From: an uncultured Caryophanales bacterium
GTDB taxonomy: Bacteria; Bacillota_I; Bacilli_A; Acholeplasmatales; Anaeroplasmataceae
Assembly (NCBI GenBank): GCA_946405105.1
Contig: CAMJFY010000001.1
Span: 62,001-126,000 of the forward strand
Length of the DNA: 64,000 nt
Direction of reading: 5' to 3'
Part shown: in pieces, positions 38,023 to 47,630 of the stretch
How positions within the stretch are numbered: position 1 is the stretch's first letter
Layout: every line of letters begins with the position of its first letter
Made by a program: the position numbers and the translations under genes
The notes under the pieces: generated by a model
Told to the model about the DNA's origin: nothing
The model's database searches: none
Seen by the model: only the letters and a program-made list of their open reading frames with translations

Positions 38023-39183
38023 TTATTTAACTCTTAAAATAATACATTTTAAATATAATTGCTCCTCTGATTGTAGTAGGGCTGGATGATCAGGTGCTTG
38101 TATCTTAAAATCAATAAATTGAACAACCCTTTTCGCATCATGGGCAGCATCACTAATCATTTCCATAAATAAATTAGGTGTCATATGCTGAGAACAAGAA
38201 AATGTAAATAAATAGCCACCGCTTTTTATTATCTTCATTGCCTGCATATTTATTTCTTTATAGCCTTTATATGCCTTTTTAATAGAATCTTTATTCTTGC
38301 TGAAGGCAGGCGGGTCTAGAATGATAATATCATATTTATCTTTAATATCACTATGTAAATAATCAAAAACATCAACACATTTTGTATGAATATTTGTATA
38401 TCCATTTAATTTAGCATTTATATCTATTTCATCGCATGCTCTTTTAGATATATCACATGCATCAACAAATTTAGCACCATATTTAGCTGCATGTAGGGCA
38501 AATCCTCCTACATTAGAGAATGCATCTAATACTGCCTTATCCTTTGCATATAATCTTAATATATCCCTATTTAGCTTTTGATCTAGAAAATAGCCTGTTT
38601 TTTGACCATTTTCAATATCAACATAGAACTTTATTCCATCCTCTTCAACTAACACTCTAGGATCAAATTTACCATATAAGAATCCTTTTGTTTCCTCTAA
38701 GCCTTCTTTTTCTCTTGTAGGAACATCAGATCTTTCATATATACCCTTACAATTAGTTAATCTAACTAATATTTCTACAATATCATCTTTAATCATATCC
38801 ATACCAAGTGACATAAATTGTACAGATAAATAATCACCATATTTATCTACAACAAGACCTGGTAAGAAATCTGCTTCTGAGAAAATTAATCGAGTTGCAC
38901 TCCAACCTAAATTCTTTCTATGTTCTAATGCGTATGCAATTCTTCTTTCAAAGAAATCCTTATTAATCTTTTCATTCTTATCAAATGATAATATTCTAAC
39001 CATTATCTTAGATGATGAATTAAAAAATCCATAACATAAAAATTCATTATTAGATGTATAAACCTCGCATACCTTGCCAGATTCAAATTCACCTTCGAAT
39101 TTATCTATTTCATTAGAAAATATCCAAGGATATCCATTTAGTTTTTCAATTTCTTCGTTTTTTCTTAATGTAATTTTTAACAT
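38023..39183 (-). CDS. class I SAM-dependent rRNA methyltransferase (RlmI-like, PUA domain)
   Basis: GYPWIFSNEID, ENGQKTGYFLDQKLNRDIL, LDAFSNVGGFALHAAKYGA, IILDPPAFSKNKDSIKKA. Confidence 0.92.
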   Translation of the reverse strand: MLKITLRKNEEIEKLNGYPWIFSNEIDKFEGEFESGKVCEVYTSNNEFLCYGFFNSSSKIMVRILSFDKNEKINKDFFERRIAYALEHRKNLGWSATRLIFSEADFLPGLVVDKYGDYLSVQFMSLGMDMIKDDIVEILVRLTNCKGIYERSDVPTREKEGLEETKGFLYGKFDPRVLVEEDGIKFYVDIENGQKTGYFLDQKLNRDILRLYAKDKAVLDAFSNVGGFALHAAKYGAKFVDACDISKRACDEIDINAKLNGYTNIHTKCVDVFDYLHSDIKDKYDIIILDPPAFSKNKDSIKKAYKGYKEINMQAMKIIKSGGYLFTFSCSQHMTPNLFMEMISDAAHDAKRVVQFIDFKIQAPDHPALLQSEEQLYLKCIILRVK

Positions 39184-39235
39184 ATTAACACCATAATTAT
39201 TTTATCATTATTATAAATAAAATAAAAGAATAAAA

Positions 39236-39256
39236 AACGAGAGGAAACCTCTCGTT
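39236..39256 (-). terminator. terminator of tandem ABC transporter genes
   Basis: minus strand ACGAGAGGTTTCCTCTCGTTTTTTATTC. Confidence 0.8.
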
Positions 39257-39262
39257 CTTAAT

Positions 39263-41329
39263 CTAAATATCATATTTTGTGTTTATCTCATTTGGTGTCT
39301 TATTTAATAATAATCTAATTGGTAATAAACCAAATATTAACGCAATTATAAACAAACCAAATATTGATAAATAAGTAATATATGTTGTAAATAAATTAGT
39401 TGATGTACTTGATAAAATCACACCAAAGTTAGAAATAAAGAATTGAATTATTCCTGTTGTAATAAAATATGATGGCACTGCAAAGATTAATGTAGTTAAT
39501 AAAATATCTACTGAATTTGTATATAAAATTCTAAATCTCTTCATTCCAATACTTCTTAGAATACCAATTCTCTTAACATCAGCAATTAGCTTAGATCTCA
39601 TTGTTAAAATGATATATACTACAATAATTGCTAGGAAGACAAATGAAATTGAGAAGATAGTTGCTCTTGCCTTTCTTTGCTGTGCTTTTTGGTTATTAAT
39701 TAAGAATTGTCTATATGTATTTACTTTATAGCCATGCTCCTTTAAATCTTTTACCTCATCACTAGTTAGCATATATGCATTTCCTTCACCAAAACTAGTA
39801 CCACCAAAATACATCATATTAGTTTCAGCATCTAATATACCAGTGATTATACAATTATCTAGCTTAAAGCCTTCAAGTAATTTCATATCACTAATATTTA
39901 GATCCTTCATAATTCTTTTAGCTACAAGCTTATCTATTACTACCTCATTTGTATTGTCGGCATATCTACCACAAAGTAGACTTCCTTTAGTTTCAGCTAA
40001 TTCATTACCATATGTAGCATATACAACTTCAGTGAAATTAACATTAATATAATATGCCATAGTAGAATATTTACCTATAGAAACTGTAGATAAAGCATAT
40101 GATTTATCATTATATTTAGATATATATTTATCTGTATCATCTTCTTTTATACATGCATATAATCTATCATCATTCATATAATTTTCTGTATTAATTTTTG
40201 TATTATTGATTACATTCATATTGAAAATAGCTAAGAAAATACCAATAACAATAAATACAATTTTAAAGAATATAGATTTCTTATTAACATGTGTAAAATT
40301 ATTAAAGCCTTCCTTATTTAGTAATAAGAATTTCTTAAATGGCTTAGTTCTCTTTGAATCATCATAGAATGAATTGTCAAATTCTATGCTTTGTTCAACA
40401 TCTGCAAGATTCTTTACTTCTTTCTTTGCATCTACAAATTTTAAATTAGATTCAGCCTGGAATTTAATATTAACATTTGATTTAAGATAATATGTACCAT
40501 TTACCTCAACTAATTCAATATTAATATTTTTATTTTCTCCAGTTGTATAAAGAGTTGTTTTTACATTAGAACCCTCAGATACACAATTCATATCCTGTAG
40601 ATAAATATTATTATCCTCGATATCAATTATTCTATTATTATCCTCAAGTTCAACAACATCTGTAATTTTGCCATCTACTATTTTATATATTCTATCAGAA
40701 TAGAAATCAGCTAGCTTTTTATCATGAGTTACTAATAATACTAATGTTGTTTTAGATATCTTCTTTAATATCTTCATAACATCAAATGAATTTTGACTAT
40801 CTAGATTTCCTGTTGGCTCATCACAGATTAATATTTTATATTTTTTAACTAAAGCACGAGCGATAGATACTCTTTGTTGCTGACCGCCTGATAATTCATT
40901 AGGCTTTTTCTTTCTATATTTATAAAGACCAACAACAGTTAAAGCATAATCTATTCTCTTTTTTACTTCTTCCTTATCAGTAATGTCAATAATTTCAAGC
41001 TGAAGCTTTAAATTATCATATACTGATATATTAGATAATAAATTATAATTTTGGAAAATATAGCCGATATTATTACCTCTATATTCATCCATTTTAGTCA
41101 TATTATAATCATTTATTACCTTATCATCATACTGGATAGTACCTTTAAATCTATCAAGACCACCAATAACATTTAATAATGTTGTTTTACCAGATCCTGA
41201 TTCACCTAGGATAGTTATAAATCCTTTGTTAGGTAATTCGATATTAGCATTATTAACTACATGAATTTCATTTCTCTTACCTTTATTAAAGTACTTATTT
41301 AGATTAGTAGTTTTAATCATTTTTAGCAC
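39263..41329 (-). CDS. ABC transporter ATPase fused to FtsX-like permease (MacB type)
   Basis: LGESGSGKTTLLNVIGGLDRF, LSGGQQQRVSIARALVKKYKILICDEPTGNLD; C-terminal FtsX-like TM region. Confidence 0.9.
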   Translation of the reverse strand: MLKMIKTTNLNKYFNKGKRNEIHVVNNANIELPNKGFITILGESGSGKTTLLNVIGGLDRFKGTIQYDDKVINDYNMTKMDEYRGNNIGYIFQNYNLLSNISVYDNLKLQLEIIDITDKEEVKKRIDYALTVVGLYKYRKKKPNELSGGQQQRVSIARALVKKYKILICDEPTGNLDSQNSFDVMKILKKISKTTLVLLVTHDKKLADFYSDRIYKIVDGKITDVVELEDNNRIIDIEDNNIYLQDMNCVSEGSNVKTTLYTTGENKNINIELVEVNGTYYLKSNVNIKFQAESNLKFVDAKKEVKNLADVEQSIEFDNSFYDDSKRTKPFKKFLLLNKEGFNNFTHVNKKSIFFKIVFIVIGIFLAIFNMNVINNTKINTENYMNDDRLYACIKEDDTDKYISKYNDKSYALSTVSIGKYSTMAYYINVNFTEVVYATYGNELAETKGSLLCGRYADNTNEVVIDKLVAKRIMKDLNISDMKLLEGFKLDNCIITGILDAETNMMYFGGTSFGEGNAYMLTSDEVKDLKEHGYKVNTYRQFLINNQKAQQRKARATIFSISFVFLAIIVVYIILTMRSKLIADVKRIGILRSIGMKRFRILYTNSVDILLTTLIFAVPSYFITTGIIQFFISNFGVILSSTSTNLFTTYITYLSIFGLFIIALIFGLLPIRLLLNKTPNEINTKYDI

Positions 41330-43355
41330 CTCCTAAAGATTGATTTATAGTCTTTTGATATAATGATCTATAAATTTTTCTAGATAATAGGAAGCCCATA
41401 ATTGTCATTAATAATAAATACCAAATAGCAATAATGAAATCTATTCCTGTTAAAACACTTAATGCTTCTACCTTAACAAACTTACCTAAACATATGAATA
41501 ATATTAATACAAATACCTCCATAAATGCCATTTGTATCATAATATCATATCTAATAATACGCTTCATATCATTAGATCTTATACCTAATGTTCTTAATAT
41601 TGCAAAATCCTTTATCTTAGAATCATATACCTTATTTAAAATAGCATATGTTAAGAAGAATATACCAATTAAATATAATGAAACTGTAAATATTAAAAGG
41701 TAATTAGTTGCTTTTAATATAGTCTTTTCCATATCTGATAATGTAGTGAATGTTTTAGCATCTATATATTTAAATCCTAAATCTGAAATTTTATTTTTCA
41801 TTGTTGAAGCATTACCATATACTGCAACACATGAAATCTTTTCTAGATTATAATAATCATTAAAATCGGCACCAATAACTATATAAGATTCACCAGTTGT
41901 GTCTTCCTCTCTAGGTATCATATCATATTTAATATTATCTAAATCAACGTTTGAAAATAACATTTGAGGACTATTAGGATTTAGAGCCGAATCTTCAACA
42001 TTGACAAGCTTTGTTGGTTCAGTTAATGATAATTTATAATATATATTTGTAGGTAAATTACAATTATAATAATTTCTTATTAATTCATTATTTACAATAC
42101 AAATATCAGTAACATCTTCTCTTATTTGGTATCCAGTAACCTTAAATGTATTAATATAATTACCATCACTAGATAAACTACTAAATTTTATTGTTTTAAA
42201 ATCATCTATTTTCTTTTTATATTTTTTAGGGGCAATAAGTACACATTCATCTAAAGATTCAGGTAATCTACCTTTAACATCTAAATTAGATGGATTATCC
42301 TCATAATATAAGAATTCTGTTTCACCATTTATTTCTACCGATGCACCAGTTGTGTAATATGATGGAGAAATAACATAATCAGATGATATTTTTTTAATAT
42401 CGTCTACCTTTAAATAATTAAGCGGGTCATATACAATAAGCTTATTATTTCCTTTATAAACAAAATCGTTAACAGGCTTTGGATTCATTGAATAATTGAC
42501 ACTTGCCGATAAAAAAAGGAAGAATATACAAATGAATAAGAATATAAATAATGATAAAATTGTTTTCTTTGGAGTTGCTGTTAAAGATTTAGAAGCAATT
42601 TTATAATCAATAGATTTTTTTACATTATCAAATTCTATTTCTACTTCATCTTCTTTTCTGTTTTCGTCCTCAGGAACCTCAACAAATTTTTCATCCTCTA
42701 CTATTTTTCCATCATGTACTTTAATTTTTCTAGTTACAATATCCTTAACTAAATCGTAGTTATGAGTAACAATTAGAACAAGCTTATCTTTAGCAACCTC
42801 TTTAATAAGCTTAATAATTTCAGCACCTGTTTCAGAATCTAGATTACCTGTTGGCTCATCACAAGCTAGAATCTCTGATGACATAGCTAACGCTCTTGCA
42901 ATAACACAGCGCTGCTTCTCACCACCAGATAGCTTAGATCCTTTAGATTTGATTCTATCCTTTAGGCCTACCTTTTCAATTAATTCAATAGCTTTTTCTT
43001 TTGCTTCATGCTTATTTAAGCCACTAATTAATAGTGGTAGCATTACATTATCTAATACTGTGTATGAATCTAAGATATTATAATGCTGGAATATAAATCC
43101 AACCTTATCCTTTCTAAATTCATCCATTGTCTCAATATCATAATATGATGTTTCATTACCATAATAATAAATTTCACCCTCATCAAATTTATCAACCTTT
43201 GTTATTACATTTAATAATGTTGATTTACCTGATCCTGATTCACCTACTATGGCAACTATTTCACCCTTGTTTAATTCCAAATTTACATTAATTAAACCAA
43301 GTGATGTAACATTATTATTTACATAAAATTTGCTTACATTTTCTAATCTAATCAT
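41313..43355 (-). CDS. ABC transporter ATPase fused to FtsX-like permease (paralog)
   Basis: VGESGSGKSTLLNVITKVDKFD, LSGGEKQRCVIARALAMSSEILACDEPTGNLDSETG; C-terminal TM domain. Confidence 0.9.
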   Translation of the reverse strand: MIRLENVSKFYVNNNVTSLGLINVNLELNKGEIVAIVGESGSGKSTLLNVITKVDKFDEGEIYYYGNETSYYDIETMDEFRKDKVGFIFQHYNILDSYTVLDNVMLPLLISGLNKHEAKEKAIELIEKVGLKDRIKSKGSKLSGGEKQRCVIARALAMSSEILACDEPTGNLDSETGAEIIKLIKEVAKDKLVLIVTHNYDLVKDIVTRKIKVHDGKIVEDEKFVEVPEDENRKEDEVEIEFDNVKKSIDYKIASKSLTATPKKTILSLFIFLFICIFFLFLSASVNYSMNPKPVNDFVYKGNNKLIVYDPLNYLKVDDIKKISSDYVISPSYYTTGASVEINGETEFLYYEDNPSNLDVKGRLPESLDECVLIAPKKYKKKIDDFKTIKFSSLSSDGNYINTFKVTGYQIREDVTDICIVNNELIRNYYNCNLPTNIYYKLSLTEPTKLVNVEDSALNPNSPQMLFSNVDLDNIKYDMIPREEDTTGESYIVIGADFNDYYNLEKISCVAVYGNASTMKNKISDLGFKYIDAKTFTTLSDMEKTILKATNYLLIFTVSLYLIGIFFLTYAILNKVYDSKIKDFAILRTLGIRSNDMKRIIRYDIMIQMAFMEVFVLILFICLGKFVKVEALSVLTGIDFIIAIWYLLLMTIMGFLLSRKIYRSLYQKTINQSLGGAKND

Positions 43356-43362
43356 AATAAAC

Positions 43363-44652
43363 CTACTTCGCTATATATGCCATTATAAATGGACCTACAC
43401 CCTTCGCATCATTTGATCCAACTGGCTCTGCAAGATAATACTCAAATGAACCATCTCTACATTCTTTACCTTCTCCTCCGCCCAATCCTGCAGTAATACA
43501 GATATCATTTAATGTATTATCTTTAAATGAATGATCATATACACCACTAAATATTTCTTCTCCAGTTTGTTTATAATTATCATTTAAAATACCTAAATTA
43601 GCACCTTTTAAAATACTATAAGAGATTAATGATGAGCCTGATGACTCAAGATAATTTTCTATATATGCATCAGTAGAATATTTTTTGTTTTTTAATGGAG
43701 CTAAATAAACGACATATGGAACATTAGCTCCTTCTCCTGCCTTGTCAATTACCTGATAAAACATATTAGAGCTTGAATCTTTATATTGTAATATTCCATC
43801 AATTGCTTCCTTATAAAGATTAACAAAATATCCTCTATTAGAATTATTTTCAGGAACATATTCTAATAAATCAGCAAGTGATGTGATATACCAACCCATA
43901 CTTCTTAGCCAGAAAGACCTAGAACATCCATTTGCCTGAGCCCAGAATATTTTTTCATCTGAATCATCATATCCATGATAATATAATTTCTTTGATGAAT
44001 CATACATCTTTTCTCTAATAAATTCATATTGATGCTTAATATCATCAAATATAGATGAATCATTTTTTAATAAGCTATATCTAGCTAAGAATGGAACATA
44101 CATATACATACCATCTAACCAAACTTGATTTGGATAAGAATATTTATGCCAATAATTATATCCATTAGATGTTTTATTCATTCTATATAATGTATCTTTA
44201 GTATATTCAATCGCAGTTAAATATTTTGCATTATCTGTATATTCATATAAATCAAATAATATTCTTGATTCACAAATACTATCTAATTCATCTTGAATAA
44301 ATGGAGTTTGATTGCTGCTACTTCTGTCAGGGCAAACAAAACCACCATATTGATTTATATAATAATCTGTATATTTAACAACAAAATCCATATATTTTGA
44401 ATCATTTGTTTTCTTATAAAAATCTATAATTGATTTTAAAAATACTCCATCGATATAATTCCATCTGTTTTTAAATGATTCTTTGTTCCAATTAGGAAAA
44501 TATGATGGTGTTTTTTCTATTAAATTATCTACATATTTTGTTAATTCATCACGATTATCTTTTTCTTCTTCCTCTTTTTTATTTGATTTACTACAAGAAA
44601 TTAAAAATATAGATAATAGTAATAAATTTACTATAAAAATCTTTTTAAACAT
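43363..44652 (-). CDS. lipoprotein, glycoside hydrolase family 88/105-like (unsaturated rhamnogalacturonyl hydrolase)
   Basis: Lipobox ISCSK; WNYIDGVFLKSIIDFYKKT, QTPFIQDELDSICESRILFDLYE, NQVWLDGMYMYVPFLARY, CSRSFWLRSMGWYITSLADLLEYVP. Confidence 0.82.
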   Translation of the reverse strand: MFKKIFIVNLLLLSIFLISCSKSNKKEEEEKDNRDELTKYVDNLIEKTPSYFPNWNKESFKNRWNYIDGVFLKSIIDFYKKTNDSKYMDFVVKYTDYYINQYGGFVCPDRSSSNQTPFIQDELDSICESRILFDLYEYTDNAKYLTAIEYTKDTLYRMNKTSNGYNYWHKYSYPNQVWLDGMYMYVPFLARYSLLKNDSSIFDDIKHQYEFIREKMYDSSKKLYYHGYDDSDEKIFWAQANGCSRSFWLRSMGWYITSLADLLEYVPENNSNRGYFVNLYKEAIDGILQYKDSSSNMFYQVIDKAGEGANVPYVVYLAPLKNKKYSTDAYIENYLESSGSSLISYSILKGANLGILNDNYKQTGEEIFSGVYDHSFKDNTLNDICITAGLGGGEGKECRDGSFEYYLAEPVGSNDAKGVGPFIMAYIAK

Positions 44653-45137
44653 TACTTACACTTCTTTTCAATAAATACTAAATAATCTTGAGCCTTCTTT
44701 GTTAAAACCTCAAAACCAAAATATTTTAAGATCTCTCTATAAAGTTCTTCTCCCCTTAAATTTAATGTATCAGTTAAATTCTTCATTTCTTGATATGGGA
44801 TATCATATATTTGTCTTTCATATCCTTCTCTTAAATAATTAACATCAAATACACCTGATGCAGGCCAATATACTGCATCATAATAATTGTCAGTTTTCTT
44901 AAAGCCTAATTGCTTAATACGCTCTTCAATGATATCTAATGCCTTTTGGCTTATCTTACCAATATTAAAAGCTTCTCTTAACCTAGCCTTTACTAAATTC
45001 ATAGTAATAGGTGCTTCAGTATTGATAATACTTACTAGATTGTCATCTAAAGCCTTTAATGTAGCTTGGCTACCATCATACAAAGAGTTTAAATCCATTT
45101 TCTTTAATACCGCAAAATTGTATTTTTTTGTGTTCAT
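44652..45137 (-). CDS. small DUF3320-like domain protein
   Basis: IINTEAPITMNLVKARLREAFNIGKISQKALDIIEERIKQLGFK resembles the DUF3320 module usually at the C-terminus of large helicase-like proteins. Confidence 0.5.
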   Translation of the reverse strand: MNTKKYNFAVLKKMDLNSLYDGSQATLKALDDNLVSIINTEAPITMNLVKARLREAFNIGKISQKALDIIEERIKQLGFKKTDNYYDAVYWPASGVFDVNYLREGYERQIYDIPYQEMKNLTDTLNLRGEELYREILKYFGFEVLTKKAQDYLVFIEKKCK

Positions 45138-45277
45138 ATTCCCCTCCTGAAATGACTCTTACAATAAATATTATATAATAATATTTTAATTTTTTTAGTT
45201 AAATTTTAAGTTTATATAATAAAAATCACATATTTTTCAATAATCTTTTTATTATTTTCACAAATATTTTGTTTAAA

Positions 45278-45425
45278 ATATTGGTGTCAAAAGATAAATA
45301 GAAGCAAAATTCGTAATCTATGATCATACTCTCCCCCCCCTATTATATTTTGTAGATTGCAAATTGAGCTAATCCTTTTTTTACACAACTCTATTTATTT
45401 TGCTTCTTATCTTTGATAAATATTG
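45278..45425. repeat. long imperfect inverted repeat enclosing a C8 tract (possible structured RNA or MITE-like element)
   Basis: Left arm AATATTGGTGTCAAAAGATAAATAGAAGCAAAATT and right arm (reverse complement) AATATTTATCAAAGATAAGAAGCAAAATA; inner AATCTA/TAGATT. Confidence 0.6.
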
Positions 45426-45475
45426 AAAAATTATTTTTTTCTCCCTCCCGCATTTAACGGGACTTTTTCATAAAT

Positions 45476-45510
45476 AAAGCCCTTAGGCATTTAATGCTTA
45501 AGGGCTATTT
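45476..45510 (-). terminator. terminator of GGDEF gene (hairpin symmetric, possibly bidirectional)
   Basis: AAGCCCTTAGGCATTTAATGCTTAAGGGCTATTTTT. Confidence 0.7.
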
Positions 45511-46545
45511 TTAATATATAGTTTTATTTTTACCGTTCTTTTTACCTTTGTATAGCTGTTTATCAGCTCTTGATATCCAAGCATCTAGGCTCTCGTCATT
45601 ATCAAATACTGCGATACCTATTGTTATTGTTGAATGAAGCTTCTTGTTATTATATCTAAATTCATATTTATCAATTGTTTCTCTAATCAAATCAATCTTC
45701 TTATATGTATTTTCTAAATCATCTTCTATTTTAGAAATAATAACAAATTCTTCTCCACCCCAGCGTGATACAAAATCATTTAATGAATTATTTTTAGCAA
45801 TTGAAGCTATCTCTTTTAAAACATAATCTCCACATAAGTGTCCATTAATATCATTAAATTTTTTAAAACTATCAATATCAAACATTGCGACTACATAATT
45901 GGCTTTTTGATTTCCTAATCTATCATAATAATCATTTAATGCTTTTCTATTGGCAATTTGAGTTAGCTTATCAACTTCAGATTCTTTTCTAATTTTAATT
46001 TCCAATTTAAATACATATTCTACTAATATAATTAAGAATCCTACACAGAATATAAATACTATTATAGAATGTGAAAGATATAATAGGGAAGTCATATAAT
46101 CAGGTATTTCAATTATTGGATCATTAAATTTTTGCCATATGAATAAAAAGATGTATGCAGTTAAGAAAAATGCAGAAACAATAATTGGATTAATAACAAG
46201 CTTTCTATCTTTTAAGAAATATTTTGTTACAAATGCTAGAGTACATAATCCTATCAAGCACAATTGAAAGCCACATTTATAACCTACTATTATTGTTGCA
46301 CAAATCATATATGCAGTTATTTCAATTCCACATAATAAAGCAAATATCTCATGCTTTTTAAATTTTAATAACAAGAACATAAAACCATAAAAGATTGAAC
46401 TAAATATATTTATATATGCCAAAATATATGCTTTAGTTATTAAGAATAAGATAATATAAGTTATATGAATTAATAGAAATGTAATATTTGATATCATACA
46501 AACTATATTCATCAATTTGGTGGAATCCATTTTTGAATTTAACAT
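45511..46545 (-). CDS. membrane GGDEF protein (diguanylate cyclase)
   Basis: Multi-TM N-terminus; DKLTQIANRKALNDYYDRL, MFDIDSFKKFNDINGHLCGDYVLKEIA, SRWGGEEFVII. Confidence 0.92.
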   Translation of the reverse strand: MLNSKMDSTKLMNIVCMISNITFLLIHITYIILFLITKAYILAYINIFSSIFYGFMFLLLKFKKHEIFALLCGIEITAYMICATIIVGYKCGFQLCLIGLCTLAFVTKYFLKDRKLVINPIIVSAFFLTAYIFLFIWQKFNDPIIEIPDYMTSLLYLSHSIIVFIFCVGFLIILVEYVFKLEIKIRKESEVDKLTQIANRKALNDYYDRLGNQKANYVVAMFDIDSFKKFNDINGHLCGDYVLKEIASIAKNNSLNDFVSRWGGEEFVIISKIEDDLENTYKKIDLIRETIDKYEFRYNNKKLHSTITIGIAVFDNDESLDAWISRADKQLYKGKKNGKNKTIY

Positions 46546-46651
46546 AATGTACCTCCCTTCTATGTAATTAAAATAGTATTATCTTAATTTTATTTAACCA
46601 CATATATTTAAAAAAATATATAAAAAATTTTGTTATTAGATAAAAAAACTC

Positions 46652-46680
46652 TTAAGCTTTCATCACTTAAGAGTTATTTT
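46652..46680. terminator. hairpin terminator, possibly bidirectional
   Basis: AAAAAAACTCTTAAGCTTTCATCACTTAAGAGTTATTTTTT. Confidence 0.6.
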
Positions 46681-46705
46681 TTATTCATCTTTTACTAAAT
46701 ATTTA

Positions 46706-46762
46706 CTACTTTATTGGCTTTAGAATTGTTTCTCCACCCATATATGATGTAATGCTTAAGGG
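46706..46762 (-). pseudogene. serS 3'-end fragment (remnant/duplication)
   Basis: TACTTTATTGGCTTTAGAATTGTTTCTCCACCCATATATG matches the 3' end of intact serS (51204-51260); encodes YMGGETILKPIK*. Confidence 0.85.
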
Positions 46763-46763
46763 C

Positions 46764-47579
46764 TTAATTACGTATACAATTTGTATCAGTTATTGGTTCA
46801 TCAGGCTTAATAAAATATATCATACTATTATTTCTAGCCACTTCCATTCCATAATTTACAATACTTATTATTTTAGATGGATATTTGTACAATAAAAATT
46901 CTTGTTCTTTCATTGTAAATCCATGGCTATTTTCATAATTTTGTATTTCCTTTGCTGATTTATAATAAGCAACAAAATTAATTGTTTCTCCTTCTACTGG
47001 AGTTAATTCATAATAGTAGCTTAAATATCCTTCAGTATTATTACCTATAAATAGATCATCTTTTGTTACTGTGTCAATAAATTTGTTATCTTCTTTACAA
47101 TATTCAAAATTAAAATCAGGACTATAAAACCAGCCTAATGTATTAACAAAAGAAAATACTTCTACAATAGTAGGATTTTTTTCCATTTTTGATTCACTAG
47201 TTTTTCTATATAAAGTGAATTTAATTTGTTGATTTAAATCTGTCTCATTTAGAATGTACATACATTTAGAACTTGGTACTAAGCTTCCTTCATATAATAT
47301 ATTTGTAATATTTTCATACAAATATTCATTAAAGCCATAGTATACTTCAACCTCTTGTTTTATAGCCGCTCCAATTTTAACCCTTAATCCTGTATTAGGA
47401 TAATTATCTGAGCCATAGCCTTCCCTATAATACCAATTATCTTTATCTAATCCGTTTTCGTAATATGCAGTGTTACTATTTGAATCATCTTTTTTATTAG
47501 ATTTACATGAATATAAAAATATAGGAAGCAAACATATAACTATTGCTAATAATATTTTGTTTATTATCTTGTTTTTCAT
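46764..47579 (-). CDS. hypothetical lipoprotein (paralog of next gene)
   Basis: Start set at MKNKIINKILLAIVICLLPIFLYSCKSNKKDDSNSNTAYYENGLD. Confidence 0.75.
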   Translation of the reverse strand: MKNKIINKILLAIVICLLPIFLYSCKSNKKDDSNSNTAYYENGLDKDNWYYREGYGSDNYPNTGLRVKIGAAIKQEVEVYYGFNEYLYENITNILYEGSLVPSSKCMYILNETDLNQQIKFTLYRKTSESKMEKNPTIVEVFSFVNTLGWFYSPDFNFEYCKEDNKFIDTVTKDDLFIGNNTEGYLSYYYELTPVEGETINFVAYYKSAKEIQNYENSHGFTMKEQEFLLYKYPSKIISIVNYGMEVARNNSMIYFIKPDEPITDTNCIRN

Positions 47580-47630
47580 ATATTTACCTCCTATTTTAAA
47601 CAACTTATTTATCACTCTAAAAACATACTA

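Noticed and set aside
45278-45425. GEMM-type c-di-GMP riboswitch near the GGDEF gene
   Set aside because: No conserved GEMM core motif could be recognised; the hairpin is different in character.
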